Of a stretch of DNA of 64,000 bases, positions 51,007 to 61,300 are shown piece by piece. The translations under genes and the position numbers were made by a program. How positions within the stretch are numbered: the stretch's first letter is position 1; every line of letters begins with the position of its first letter. The stretch is taken from assembly GCF_036417845.1 (NCBI RefSeq), contig NC_089981.1:28991053-29055052 (forward strand), written 5' to 3'. Below the pieces are notes generated by a model. It saw only the letters and a program-made list of their open reading frames with translations. It made no database searches and was not told where the DNA came from. The DNA comes from Apteryx mantelli (taxonomy: Eukaryota; Chordata; Aves; Apterygiformes; Apterygidae).

Positions 51007-51115
51007 CTCAGTGCCCGGCACGGTGCAGAGCCTGACCCGCCGCGGGGCGCTGCGTGGACCTCGCCCGGCAGAGGCCCCGCTCAATGGCGCCGCGGCAGCG
51101 CCCCCTAACGGCTGC
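51007..51115 (-). other. DENND2B: Candidate DENND2B (ST5) non-coding first exon
   Basis: On the - strand the CpG island contains GGCACTGAG|GTAAAG, a good splice donor that ends an exon at 51007. Its position, pointing away from AKIP1 with its end less than 200 bases from the AKIP1 ATG, is that of the first exon of human DENND2B. The outer boundary is a guess because no transcription start can be read. DENND2B encodes a DENN-domain Rab exchange factor whose coding exons would lie left of this window. Confidence 0.45.
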
Positions 51116-51194
51116 GTCCGTTAACGGCTGCCCCGGCCGTGGGGGGGGGGCGGCGCGTGCGCATTGTGACGCGGGTGACGCGCGCTGGGCCGGG

Positions 51195-51299
51195 ATGGAG
51201 CGCGCGCGCGCGGCGCGGACGGCGGGGCTGGCGCGGGCCGTGCTGGAGCGCGCGCGGCGGCGGCGCGCGTGGCGCGCGCGGGACCCGGCCGCGGCTGCG
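51195..51299 (+). CDS. AKIP1: AKIP1 coding exon 1
   Basis: Encodes residues 1-35, beginning MERARAARTAG and rich in Arg and Ala. It lies inside the CpG island. The donor is GCG|GTCAGT at 51300, in phase 0. The donor is acceptable rather than ideal, and the segment is so GC-rich that a neighbouring donor cannot be ruled out. An upstream in-frame ATG at 51054 exists, but the 47 residues it would add do not resemble AKIP1. Confidence 0.82.
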
Positions 51300-54200
51300 G
51301 TCAGTGCGGGGCGGCGGCGGCGGGAGCGGGCCGGGGCCGGGAGCGGGAGCGGGCCCGGGCAGCGCTGCCCCCCGGGGCCGGGGGCGCGCAGGGCGGCTTC
51401 CTCCCGGAAGCGGCCTCCCGCACGCGTGGATAGTCCGCTGTTTGATCGCCCTTGCACCGCTGCGGTGACGCGCAGCTGGGCCAGTTTGCGCGAATTAAAA
51501 TAAGCGGAAATGCAAAACTGAGGAACTTTCCACCGCTCTCGAGCCACAGCGCCCCACTGAGAGGTAAAACGTTTGTTCGCAGGAAGAGGACTCGGAGCGG
51601 CTGGACGCGGCGTTCGCCACGGTTGCGGCGCTCCTGGAGCGAGCCGCGAGGCAGTGCGAGGTGAGCGCCGCGCCGCGCCGCGCCAGGCCGGCCTGGTGGA
51701 GGGGGTTGCGCTTGGGGGAAGGGCACGCGGTTAAGGGAGCGCCGCCAGCTGCTGCCGCTGCGCTGGGCCCGCGCCGGCGGGGCGAAGGGCGAGTGGGAGT
51801 CTCCAGCAGAGCGAAAATAATCCTTTGCTTTTTATCATTCACGTTCCCTCTGGATTTAGGGCTAACCTCCCCCTTTTACATCTGTCATGGCTCAGTCTCA
51901 CACCTCTATCATTTAAGCAAACTATTTTTTTGATGTGGCATGTTCCTACTGCATAGAGAGCAGGGGCTCACTTCTTTTGAACAGTATCTTTATTTATGAT
52001 ATGTAGAAATTAAGAGGTAAGACATACAAACCACAGCTCCGGTCTTTCCACGTTGGAACATGCTCACTGTGAAACTGTAATTTGGCAGCCATGCTTGAGC
52101 TCTGGCTCCTGAATATCGTTAGCCTTCTGGGGACACCAGAACTGGAAATTGGTCCCTGGCAGCTCTTCCTTCAGAGTAAAACCCTACCCTGCAGCGTGAC
52201 TATTGGATTAAGATCTCTAAAAACTCCATAACAATTTGCACCATCTCTGCCCTTTGGGGTCTGCTGTCGTTATGCAGCAGGGAGCTTTTTATCTGCAGAG
52301 TTAATAACATAGCCTAAGTCTTCAATTAAATTAGAGAAAACAGTAGTTCAATGTGTACCAGATGATTAGCTCTTAAATACCTTTATCATTTCAAGGCACT
52401 ACATAAACAGTAACTAGTTAATCCTAAAACAATTTCAGCAGAATAGAGTTTTACACAAGATGAAACAGGAATGCAACAATGTTTAGAGACTCATTTTATG
52501 TCCTGTTACGTATCCGTAATAGAGTTACAATAGAGGTGCAGGACTTCCACGTTTTTGCTTTGGCTTAGAGGGTACTGCTTCCAACATCATCTTTAGAGAA
52601 GAAGAAAGAGTTATAAAAGGATGGGGGGAATTCTTTGACTCATAAGTTCTTAGATAGTTTATAAAAGTAAATAAAAATCTACAGCAGAACATAATCATTT
52701 ATGCACTTGAATGCCACTGAAGGCAAATGATTAAAGTTATTTGATTTAGGATGAGTTCTTCAGAATCACTTAGGAACCACAGTTTATCCACGCTTCTTAT
52801 AAAAAGATGCTTTTGATATTGACACAATTATCTAAAGTTTGATTTCATTTCTTCGCCCTGTGACGTCATGTAAAAGAAGCCAGCTCACCTCCTGTGACGC
52901 TCTGTGAAGTGTGATCCAATAGCTCAGAGCGTCTGAGGTATTTTTGGGCATAACTACACGGCAAACTACAATACAAACAACCAAGTTTGTTGACACATGC
53001 ATAAACTCAAGGAATAAAGTAGAGCAATAGATTTGGAAATAAGAATTGCTGTCAACCTTATTTGTGTTATGTTTAGGCTTGACAATCAGACAGAAGGAAA
53101 ATACAAATGAAATGGAATATGTATTTGGGAACTTGGTCCCTCTGATCAAAAAGGTAACCCTGGGGAGAGCTGCATGGCAACAGCAGATGGCAGCAGAGCT
53201 GCACTCCAGTATTTCATTTGCAGTGTGGTGGAGAGAAGAGTCACGTACCTCTGCTGCAGAGCCAGAAAAGGACTTCTGCAGCATGAGATGCAATTCTCAA
53301 AAGCACTGTGCTATTGGTACCAGCCTTGAAGGCGCTTTAGCTTCCTCACCAACTAATTTTTCAGCATTAACATTTTCTCTGCTTGTAGAGCGCTGCTTTT
53401 GCACGTGAAGAACCTGCCTTCACTGGCCAAGCTGCAAAGCACTTAGCTTGCTGCAAAGTGATGAGCTTGCCTGTGCATCCAGTGAGGGCCCACAGGCTGT
53501 GCCCTCTCCCACCTGCGTTGCCTGAAGGGCCTGAGCAGGCAGACGTGTCCGCAGCAGTCCTTCTGATTTTGCTCCAGACAAAACAGCAGTCACTGTCCGA
53601 TATTTCTGTGAACTAAGTTCTGAGGTGTCAGAGTCCCCGTGTGTTGTGCAGGGAGACAGGCATCTAAAACCAGGGCTGACGGCAAGGTGTCCTGTGGACA
53701 TCAGGGTGTATTTTTATTCTCAGTGAGAGCACACCAGGTGATTAATGCAAGAGGTCAGTAGCTGTGCAGTTCCCCTTTTAGCTGTGGATCTGGAGTTGTC
53801 ATGAGAATGGCTGGGATGTTTCTCTACCTAATATTCTCCTTTCCATTTGCTGTCCAGAAGTACTATAGCTTGGTGCCAGCCTGTAGGTGCAAAGAGCATG
53901 AAATCAAACACATCTGCAGATACCACAGCAGGCAAGCAAGTGAAAAAGTGTTGGAGGCTGCAGAAGAAGAGGTAGGTGCTTTCTCCCCTACCCCCAATGG
54001 TTATTCTTTCCCTCTTCATGGGGCAAACTAGTCCATCTACTGTCTGTGATACTTGCTTGCACAAATTTACCTTTAAATAGAAGGGGTCTGACGTCAGACA
54101 TATGAAAGCCTGGAGTGATGTGAGCCTTCCTGTTAGTGGAGGGGGCAAAGTAAACTCCTAGTGGCACCAATCAGTGTCACTTCAGCCCTCCTATGGAGGG

Positions 54201-55406
54201 GAAAAGTTTCACAGACTTAAAGCAGCCCCTCTCTCAAGGGCTGAGTATACCATCTGTGTGGTATGGTCAGAAAACAGTATCTTTTTCTTTCCAGAAAAAT
54301 GCAGCCTCTGTAGTGTCCAGTCAGCCTAAAAGTTGCCAACAACGGGTAAGTTTATAGATACTTTGATTTTAAATTGAGGTATAGCATTTCCTTATCATTT
54401 TGCATCAAACTGTAGTTTAAAACTTATGATCAGGCGTGGAGGTTCTGTGATGGCAGGGAAGATGCACCAGTGATGTAACCGATGCATTCACAGTTCTAGT
54501 GTATGGGTGAGCAGCAGAATTTGCATGTAGACTTGCACAATCATAAACCAGATTATAACATTCTGGCACATAATTAACTAAGAGTCTACTTTATGTTTTG
54601 GACTGGTACTGAATGGCAAGCAGAGTGAATGATCTTTAGGCTCCTCCGATTTGCATCAACAACAACAACAATCTAGCAGTCCTCCTGCCTCACCCCGCTT
54701 GTGTTCCTGGCAAGTTTCCTATGCAGAAGAAAGGCATGCAGCAAAGGTGTGCAGCAGTGAGCTAGCCAGTTGTGCTTGGACATGATACAGTCTCTTTGAA
54801 GACTCCTCTTTCCTCAAAGGAGAGGAAAACCTTTCTATTTTTCATAGGCTAACAACTCACTGAATCAATTTTAGGAGCATCTAAGTCACAAAAGATGAGA
54901 AACGTGGTATCTGTACCACCATACAAATTAATACGAGTACCTTGTTGTGTGGATGCTTTCCAGGTTTATGTTCAAAAATGTTTATTTTGACAACTTTCAG
55001 TTTTGTGAGTCAGGTTACAGCATGCTGGTTATCACCATTAATAAAAATATTAGATGAAAGACTTTGAATATGGCAATTGCTAATTTTTCTACTGGATAGA
55101 AACACTTTACAATTACTGCCATGCTGCCTGTATATTTTGAAAAATCTTAATATGTTCATATAGCAGTTGAATGTAATTTTTCTACCCAAAATTCAAAATG
55201 TCTATTTTGGGGGAAATTTAAGATCCCTAATCAGTAATGAAACTCTTTCTTTTTCCTTAAAGACCAGGAAGGCTTCCAAAGACATCTACATTGAAGTTTC
55301 TCCTGGTACCTATTCCATCACAGCAACATCAGAGGACATGGTGAAGCAAACCCACGTGGTGGATGTCAGGGCAGGACAAAGTGTTGATTTAACTTTTGTT
55401 CTATGA
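51195..55406 (+). CDS. AKIP1: AKIP1, A-kinase interacting protein 1 (5 coding exons)
   Basis: Five exons (51195-51299, 51583-51660, 53858-53971, 54295-54345, 55263-55406) join without frame breaks into 163 residues; every intron is phase 0 with GT-AG ends. The last exon encodes DIYIEVSPGTYSITATSED and ends in GQSVDLTFVL, the conserved AKIP1 C-terminus. Exon 1 carries the AVLERARRRR helix that matches the N-terminal VLERAKRR segment of human AKIP1, and exon 3 starts with the conserved KYYS. In mammals AKIP1 binds the catalytic subunit of protein kinase A and NF-kB p65, affects their nuclear retention, and also occurs at mitochondria; that is family knowledge, not read here. The start at 51195 has a good context (gccgggATGG) and fits the homology. 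The protein is shorter than the human one (about 210 residues) because the exon 2 region is reduced. It is divergent with the inferred DENND2B promoter and convergent with C11orf16, as in human. Confidence 0.92.
51583..51660 (+). CDS. AKIP1: AKIP1 coding exon 2
   Basis: Acceptor TTGTTCGCAG|GAAGAG and donor GCGAG|GTGAGC bound 78 bases, residues 36-61. FATVAALLERAARQC corresponds to the FRTMAEFMDYTSSQC stretch of human AKIP1. About 30 residues that precede this stretch in human have no counterpart, so the exon is shorter. Confidence 0.88.
52861..52868. promoter_or_regulatory. Perfect CRE palindrome in AKIP1 intron 2
   Basis: TGACGTCA, the full CREB-binding palindrome, with a second TGACG about 35 bases to the right at 52896. 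It is intronic, so its activity is unknown. Confidence 0.4.
53858..53971 (+). CDS. AKIP1: AKIP1 coding exon 3
   Basis: Acceptor TTTGCTGTCCAG|AAGTAC and donor GAAGAG|GTAGGT bound 114 bases, residues 62-99. It encodes KYYSLVPACRCKE followed by ICRYHSRQASEK. These match the human KYYSSVPEEGG and VYRYHRG segments. The exon follows an intron of about 2.2 kb. Confidence 0.9.
54295..54345 (+). CDS. AKIP1: AKIP1 coding exon 4
   Basis: A 51-base exon with a strong polypyrimidine acceptor (TTTTTCTTTCCAG) and a consensus donor CGG|GTAAGT. It encodes residues 100-116, KNAASVVSSQPKSCQQR. This linker is poorly conserved, so the call rests on splice signals and on phase 0 at both ends. Confidence 0.8.
55263..55406 (+). 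CDS. AKIP1: AKIP1 coding exon 5 (C-terminus)
   Basis: Acceptor CTTTTTCCTTAAAG|ACCAGG, then 47 codons and a TGA stop at 55404-55406. This is the most conserved part of the protein: KDIYIEVSPGTYSIT, then KQTHVVDVRAGQSVDLTF. It aligns almost without gaps with the human C-terminus. It is the decisive evidence for naming the gene. Confidence 0.95.
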   Translation, partial: TRKASKDIYIEVSPGTYSITATSEDMVKQTHVVDVRAGQSVDLTFVL

Positions 55407-55433
55407 TGTTTGTTGTTTCTTGGCAATCACGGG

Positions 55434-55439
55434 AATAAA
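55434..55439 (+). terminator. AKIP1 proximal polyadenylation signal
   Basis: AATAAA starts 28 bases after the AKIP1 stop codon. It is a canonical signal, but it would leave a very short 3' UTR, so it may be a minor site. Confidence 0.5.
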
Positions 55440-55657
55440 ATACTAGGCTTTTTAATGCATATAATGAACTATGCATATCTCTTCCTCTTTTAGCAATTTA
55501 ACAGTATTCTCTACTTTGGGTCTGCATTTTTATGGCTTGTATATTTGTTTTATACTTAATGCAAATATATATTATATACAGCCCACTTTGTACATTGATT
55601 TTATAACAATTTGTACATTGTGTGCCTTAATTCCAATTATGTGACTGTATAATACCA

Positions 55658-55663
55658 ATTAAA
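55658..55663 (+). terminator. AKIP1 distal polyadenylation signal
   Basis: ATTAAA lies about 250 bases after the stop and is followed within 25-45 bases by a GT-rich stretch (TTTTGTCTTTGTGATGA). This is the usual layout of a cleavage site near 55680 and the more likely main 3' end. Confidence 0.55.
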
Positions 55664-56514
55664 GGTGCAATCAATGGAGTAAAACACAATTTTGTCTTTG
55701 TGATGACAGCTTCTTTTGTATTAGCCTCAGACAAAGTCTATGTCATGTTCTTGAACAGAGAGAGTAAAATCCCTGCGGTATGAGTACATACCTACTTTCT
55801 GTGGACTGGCACTGATTTTAGAGCAGCTGAGACTCTGGCTCACAATGTACCACATATCTCTACCTTCAGTTATTCTGATAAACACTAGCCTACCCCTAGA
55901 GTAAAGAATGAGGATGTTGCAATTCCATGTGGATGGAAAGTTTCTCTGTTATTAAAATGATAGTTATCCATAAAGCTGTTCTAGAGAGAGCGAGAGCCTT
56001 CAGCTGCCTACAGAGAGAGTGTTTAAATCATAGACCTTTATTTGCTTAGGTAACAGTTAGATGCAGTCTAGCCGAAACTTCAACTCCTTAACTACATCAG
56101 CGGTACACTTACTAGATTCTTGTTGATCATGTCTCTCTCTGCTTTGTTTCAAGTGAGCTCTTTGCTGTTTTTTTCTTTTCCTGTCTGTCCTTTTCTGACA
56201 AGGTCTGTATCCTCAAGTTTGTCCTCTCCTGTGCCAGTTGTTTTGCCTTTATCATTTGACTCTGTGACTCTGTCTTGCTCTTTCATATCTTTCTTTGTTT
56301 TTCTGATGCTGCAAAACCTTCCTGGAGGACAGGAAAGAAATCTTCCAGAAGTCTATTCTAAAAAAGCATCAGTGTCTAACTTCTGCTTTCCTGGCTGTAA
56401 AATAGGTTCATCTGTCTCGTATAATTTTAATAATGGCATAATTTCTGTACTAGTACAAACTATTCTGCTGAAATACAAATACGTTATGATAAGACCATAG
56501 GATTTTCAGAAGCT

Positions 56515-56610
56515 GTTAGGCTTTGTCCAAACTTTGCTCCTGTGGAAGTTAGTGGGAGTTTTTTGTTGATCGCAGTGGGAGGACATTAGCCAAGCAGTGA
56601 GCACTTCTGA
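56515..56610. mobile_element. Diverged sauropsid-type repeat relic between AKIP1 and C11orf16
   Basis: GCTCCTGTGGAAGTTAGTGG, GAGTTTTTTG and CGCAGTGGGAGGA have the shape of the old 'TTGACTTCAGTGGGAGC' repeats of birds and reptiles. A weaker fragment lies at 57825-57890, and another at 22985-23060. Confidence 0.4.
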
Positions 56611-57546
56611 AAAGCCAACTCTCCAACCTTGCTTGTTTGTTACAAGTGTTGTGTTACGTATTTTCAAAAGATTATCAAGTTGCTGTGGATGCAGTCTGTG
56701 TTAGGAGACAAAACTCTGTTTCAGCTGTCTCAAGGGATAGCTATGTAACTTTCAGAAACTTTTATTCCTGTTAAATGGCCTTCAGTGTTTTTAAGGTATG
56801 TCCTCTTACTGTATGGACATGTTGTGTCCATTATCGTGATTCATGCTGCAGGGTTTGGGCTAGAACGAAGACAGTCTGGTTTCTTTTTCGTTTTTACCAA
56901 AAGGCAAAGCATGTCACTTCAGCGCACAGATACGACACCTGCTAACATACAGGATGTCTGTCTGCAGTTTCAAACTGACATAGAAATTGCACATTCCTAG
57001 AAAAAGTGAATTAGTCACAAAAGCGTATAGCATGCATATATTATGATCATTTAAATAATAAAATAGGAAACATACAATTAATAAGTTTGTAGGGTTCTGC
57101 TTAAAATTAATGTGTATAATTGTGAGTAGAGCATATATTCCAGTATATTCTCTGTTCACTAAGTCACACCGTTAGCAGATTAATCTTTTCCTGAAGAAAA
57201 TTGTGCAAGTCTAGCAAGCTCAAAGTTTTACTCTTTAGGCAGCTCGCAGTAGCAAGAAGATGAAGGTACAGGGAACTAATACATGATTTAAGATGTATAA
57301 TTTGTTGTACCTATGGTGCTCTTGTGCAGAGCAGTGTTTCTGTTCAGCTTGCCGTTCTCTTCCCTGTTCCCCTTCTTCCCGCTAGCTTTTTCCTTCCTTT
57401 GCTCAGTGCATGCTTTTGTTTGGCATTCATGTTCTATTTGATTTTTTTCAAGTTTTTCTAAAACAGGAGGGGGCCTCGTGTTTGGAAAAAAAAAAAAGCC
57501 TAAAAAAGAGGGTGTTGGGCCTTGTTCTTAGCTGTGAATCAGTTTG

Positions 57547-57552
57547 TTTATT
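57547..57552 (-). terminator. Possible C11orf16 polyadenylation signal
   Basis: TTTATT on the + strand reads AATAAA on the - strand, about 590 bases after the C11orf16 stop. It is the first canonical signal I found downstream, but I did not see a clear GT-rich element after it. Confidence 0.3.
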
Positions 57553-58143
57553 CTGTATTCCCTACCTTTAAAGTAGCAATCTTCTTTTTGCCTGCTGCTT
57601 GTCAGGGAGGAAGAGAAGACACTTGGTAAAAACCTCGTGCTAAAAATAGGTATTTTTATCTTTCAGAAATAGAGGCCATGACTATCAGAGCTTGACTAAC
57701 AGAGCCCAGCACCCTTCCAGACCGCATCTAGGAGTTACTGCACATAAGTTTTCTTCTGTTGTGTTCTATTGCTGCTGAAGGTCAGAGCTGTCTAGTTTTA
57801 GGGCCACTTATGTAGGTGTCCCCACTTCCCATGGGGCTTAACTGGGTTGATGTCAGTGGGCATTTGGCTAGTTTCTGAAGGTGCAGTCTTTCTTGAATAC
57901 TCACACAGATGGGGTTTTTTGTTTATCTGATTGTTTTTGTTTTCTAGTAGTAGTAGAGGAGTTCCCTCCCCATCACAAATTTGAGGATGGCTTTAGCAAA
58001 CAATCAGCTTGGGGCAATGATGTATTTTTCCAGCTAAGCCTCAAACAGTTAACAAGAATATTTCTTCCATTCAAACAAATGAAATGCCTAAGTAAATACA
58101 GTATTAATACAGATTACCTTACAGCTGATGATGGCTTGAAACC

Positions 58144-58310
58144 CTAGTAGGTTAAGATTTCCTTCATTGTGAGTTGCCCTCTGGGAGGCCGCTTGATGAT
58201 TTCAGACATCGCACTCTGATTAGCTGGGGTAACACAGGACCTGTCCACAACAGCGATGGCCTTGGATTCCAGCTCGCCCTTTGTATATGAGCTGCTGTGA
58301 GTGCTGATTC
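58144..58310 (-). CDS. C11orf16: C11orf16 last coding exon
   Basis: Acceptor TTTTACTCCCTCCAG|GAATC, then residues 410-464 and a TAG stop at 58146-58144. It encodes ISTHSSSYTKGELESKAIAV and ends KRPPRGQLTMKEILTY. The join keeps frame with the previous exon (G|GA, glycine). This tail is less conserved, so the exon rests mainly on the splice signal and frame. Confidence 0.8.
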
Positions 58311-61300
58311 CTGGAGGGAGTAAAATTATATACATCTAAGCCTTATGAAGAATAAAACCTGAACTGCAATTGAGAAACATTCATTTAAGATGAGAAGAAA
58401 ATGCACTTTAAGCCTGAAAGGAATTTTTTTCAAGTGATTTATTCTGCATAGACTAGCTGTGAAAGTTAATAAAGCATCATAAAACGTATGGGAAGATGAT
58501 GGGGAAGGAACTCAAGAGTGGCATGTCTATGCTTCCAAATATGGTTCATTGTTCTGGTAGTTTTCCACTGGATGAGTTACCAAAAGAAGAGCTAGCATGC
58601 AGGAGAAGTGTTAGAGAGGGGAATATATTGTATCAGAGGCTGATATGCAAGTTTGTAATATCTATACCAGCTAACTACAGGCTAAGTGACTGCCCAGCTG
58701 AAGGGGGCACCAGAGCACACTGGTTATCTCCCTCTGGTTGCTTCTTCCCTATGAGTTCGTTCGTTCGTTCGTTTGTTTGAAGGTACCTGAATTACTGGGA
58801 TGGGACTTGTGGTGGCTCCTTTTCCAATATTTCCACTTTGGTCTTGCAGAATCCTTTAGCTTGGGCTTCTCAAGAAGACTGGAGTCCATGTTAACAGCAC
58901 TGTCCATCATAGTGCTTTTAGTGGGGAATAGCTCCAGATCATGCTCTGAATCAGAAGAGGGGGAAGATGCAGCAGCTGCTGCTGCTCCTTCTTGTTTTGG
59001 ACCTTCCAGGGCTAGAAGGAGTGAAGAGGGTTTGCTGCTGGGCTCTGCCTCTTCCTTTTCTCTCTGAAGGACCGAAGACCGGGAAGGAAGAGGCCACCAG
59101 CCATCAGTATGGGGATGGCAGCAGCAAATGCACCTTGCATGTACTGATGAGCAGCATATACCACCACAGTGACAGTGAAAATGTGGCCAGCAGAGCGAGC
59201 AGAGCAAGCTGTGCTTAGCAAGGCTATCCACAGTACAAAGAGGGATCAGGACTGTTACAGGACTGCAGGAAAAAATACAAGAGTTAGTGTCAGGATTTTC
59301 TCTGGGCTTTAATCTGCTGGTGAAAGGCATGTGGATCATCTCTACAATCCTCTCCCACAGGCTAGGAGGGATCCACAGAGCCACACCTAGTGGGAGTTTT
59401 GCTTTCTTGCCGTTCCAGAACTGGACCATAATTTCTTCATCTTCTGAGGCTGTTGAGAGAAAAGGTAAGCAGCTGTAAGCAGCTGGTCTGCCCATGGTGC
59501 ACACACATACTTCCCACTCCTGTCAGCAGTGGAGTCAGCGATCCCCCCTCACTCTGCAACACCTCATCGCAATGTCATCGAAGGCGGCGTGGCAGCTAGG
59601 ACACTGTCAGCGCAACGACACGCCTGGCAGCATCTTTCCTCACAATTTTTCATCAAATGAGCAAGTAAATGATGACTGAGTAATTTTTATTGCTGCCAAA
59701 GTTAGCAGTAACGCTCAGAGAACATTTTACCAGTATTTTGATAAGTCAGTGGAGCCTGACTGTCAAGCACGGGAAAATGAACGAGCTGTTGAAATCACAT
59801 GCTTGGGTGATAAAATCACCCCCGGGGTGTATCATTAAGTAAAACACAAGCATTCTAGCACAGAGGTGCCTCCTGAGAGCTGCTGCGTTCAGATCCCTCG
59901 GGAAAAGGCAGTTGTCCTTCGCACAACAGACGCACCCTCGTTCGAGCACGCAGGAAATAACACATCAGTGGAGGCGGAAGATGACGTTCTTACAGGTCAC
60001 AGCTTCCTTAGGGGTAAACTAGCAAGGTGGCATGCAGGTATCTGTTAGCAGGTCACATTAGCTCCTGGAAGCTTTAAACAACAAACCATGGACTGCTCAC
60101 CTGTGCTTCAGCACCACCACTGTTTTTATTCTGACAGCCTCACTCACGTTCCCGAGCAGGGCAAGCAAGAACAGGTCGGCATCTTCCTTACCTCGTAAGG
60201 GATCCCGTGTCTCAACGCCCATGAGGACAGTTCCTGGGCCGTACCTCACCATGTCTGGTTCCCAGGGGGCCAGCACTTTATCTCCAGGGAGTAAGGAGTG
60301 CTTCATACCATTCACGTATTCCAGAATATCATCCTTGATTGTTTTTTGCACACATACTGGACACTTTCCGTGTGCCACAAGTGGTTTGGCAAACTCTACC
60401 AGGAACATTCCTCTTTCACTCTGTTACCAGGAACAAAATAAGAGCTCCTCTGAAAAACACTTCATTAGCAAACCATTCTGTGGCTTTTTAGGCTGGGTCA
60501 GAGCACCAAGCAAGCCTAAACATTAACTAAACAGCGCGTGGTATTAGTCCTGAATCGAGGCAGCCAGAGAGAGCTCTGGGATGCTCCCTGGATAGCAGAT
60601 GGAGAGTACTTATAAGCAGCCTTATACATTCACTACAGCCAGGATCTGTACTTTCTTCCCCAAAAGAAAATGCTACCAAATGAGAACAACTGGATTTCGC
60701 AACCTCACTGTGTGCATCACATAACAAGGGACACTGAACCTGTTCAAACCTGTTCTTTAGTCATGCCCAAGTCCTTCCTCACTACATACAATGTTAACTC
60801 GCTGCTTTTCTGAGGAACTGAAACCGAGGCCTGTCAAGAGGCTTTCCATCAACAATGAAATGAAGCACTGCCTTGTTCTCCAGAAAGAATAGGCTTTTTT
60901 TCTGTTAGGTTTGAAGTGCTAACAAACTAGCGAATTAAAGCTTTCACTAACATCTCCGAAAAGACACCGTGCCATCGGTCTGTAGCTGACTCGAGCTGGA
61001 AGTGTATACATAACACGCTTACACTTTTCTTCTGCTATTGATGGTTATGTGTCTATACACAACAGTAGCTGGTACACTGTTCACAACAACACTAACACTG
61101 GCTGAACGCACCACGCCAACGGGAACAGATGGCCTGTCCTTGCAAGGTGCACAGCAATGCAGCTCTCACCAGGAACTGAGAGTTCGAGGACACTCACGGG
61201 TTATGTTCAAGAGGGGCAAAAGGCAAGCTTCCCAAAACCAAAGAACTGGTGGCAATAAACCTTGGGTTTAAAAGCAAAGATCTCCTAGCTGAGCTCAGGA

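Larger units (their letters stand above)
50995..51790. promoter_or_regulatory. CpG island: AKIP1 promoter, probably shared with DENND2B
   Basis: Very GC- and CpG-rich DNA covering AKIP1 exons 1 and 2. There is no TATA box. Just before the AKIP1 ATG are two TGACG half-CRE motifs (51167-51171 and 51176-51180) beside a GTGCGCA NRF1-like half-site. Further up are a palindrome CCGTTAACGG (51118-51127), another TAACGG (51106-51111), and a CTCF-like GCGCCCCCT core. On the - strand a donor at 51007 suggests a divergent transcript. In human, AKIP1 and DENND2B (ST5) start head to head a few hundred bases apart, which supports a bidirectional promoter. Confidence 0.8.
55690..58140. other. Intergenic space between convergent AKIP1 and C11orf16
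   Basis: Holds the 3' flank of AKIP1, sauropsid-type repeat relics, an A12 run and a possible C11orf16 poly(A) signal. No coding exon recognised. Confidence 0.55.

Noticed and set aside
51008-51547. 179-codon - strand frame across AKIP1 exon 1
   Set aside because: It is the shadow of the CpG island opposite AKIP1, with low-complexity Arg/Ala sequence.
52832-53408. 153-codon (-) and 120-codon (+) frames in AKIP1 intron 2
   Set aside because: They overlap each other, match no protein I know, and are not needed for the continuous AKIP1 reading.
59515-60000. CpG-richer patch in the C11orf16 intron as a promoter
   Set aside because: CpG density is only modest, and no start-site motif or exon with good splice sites was found.
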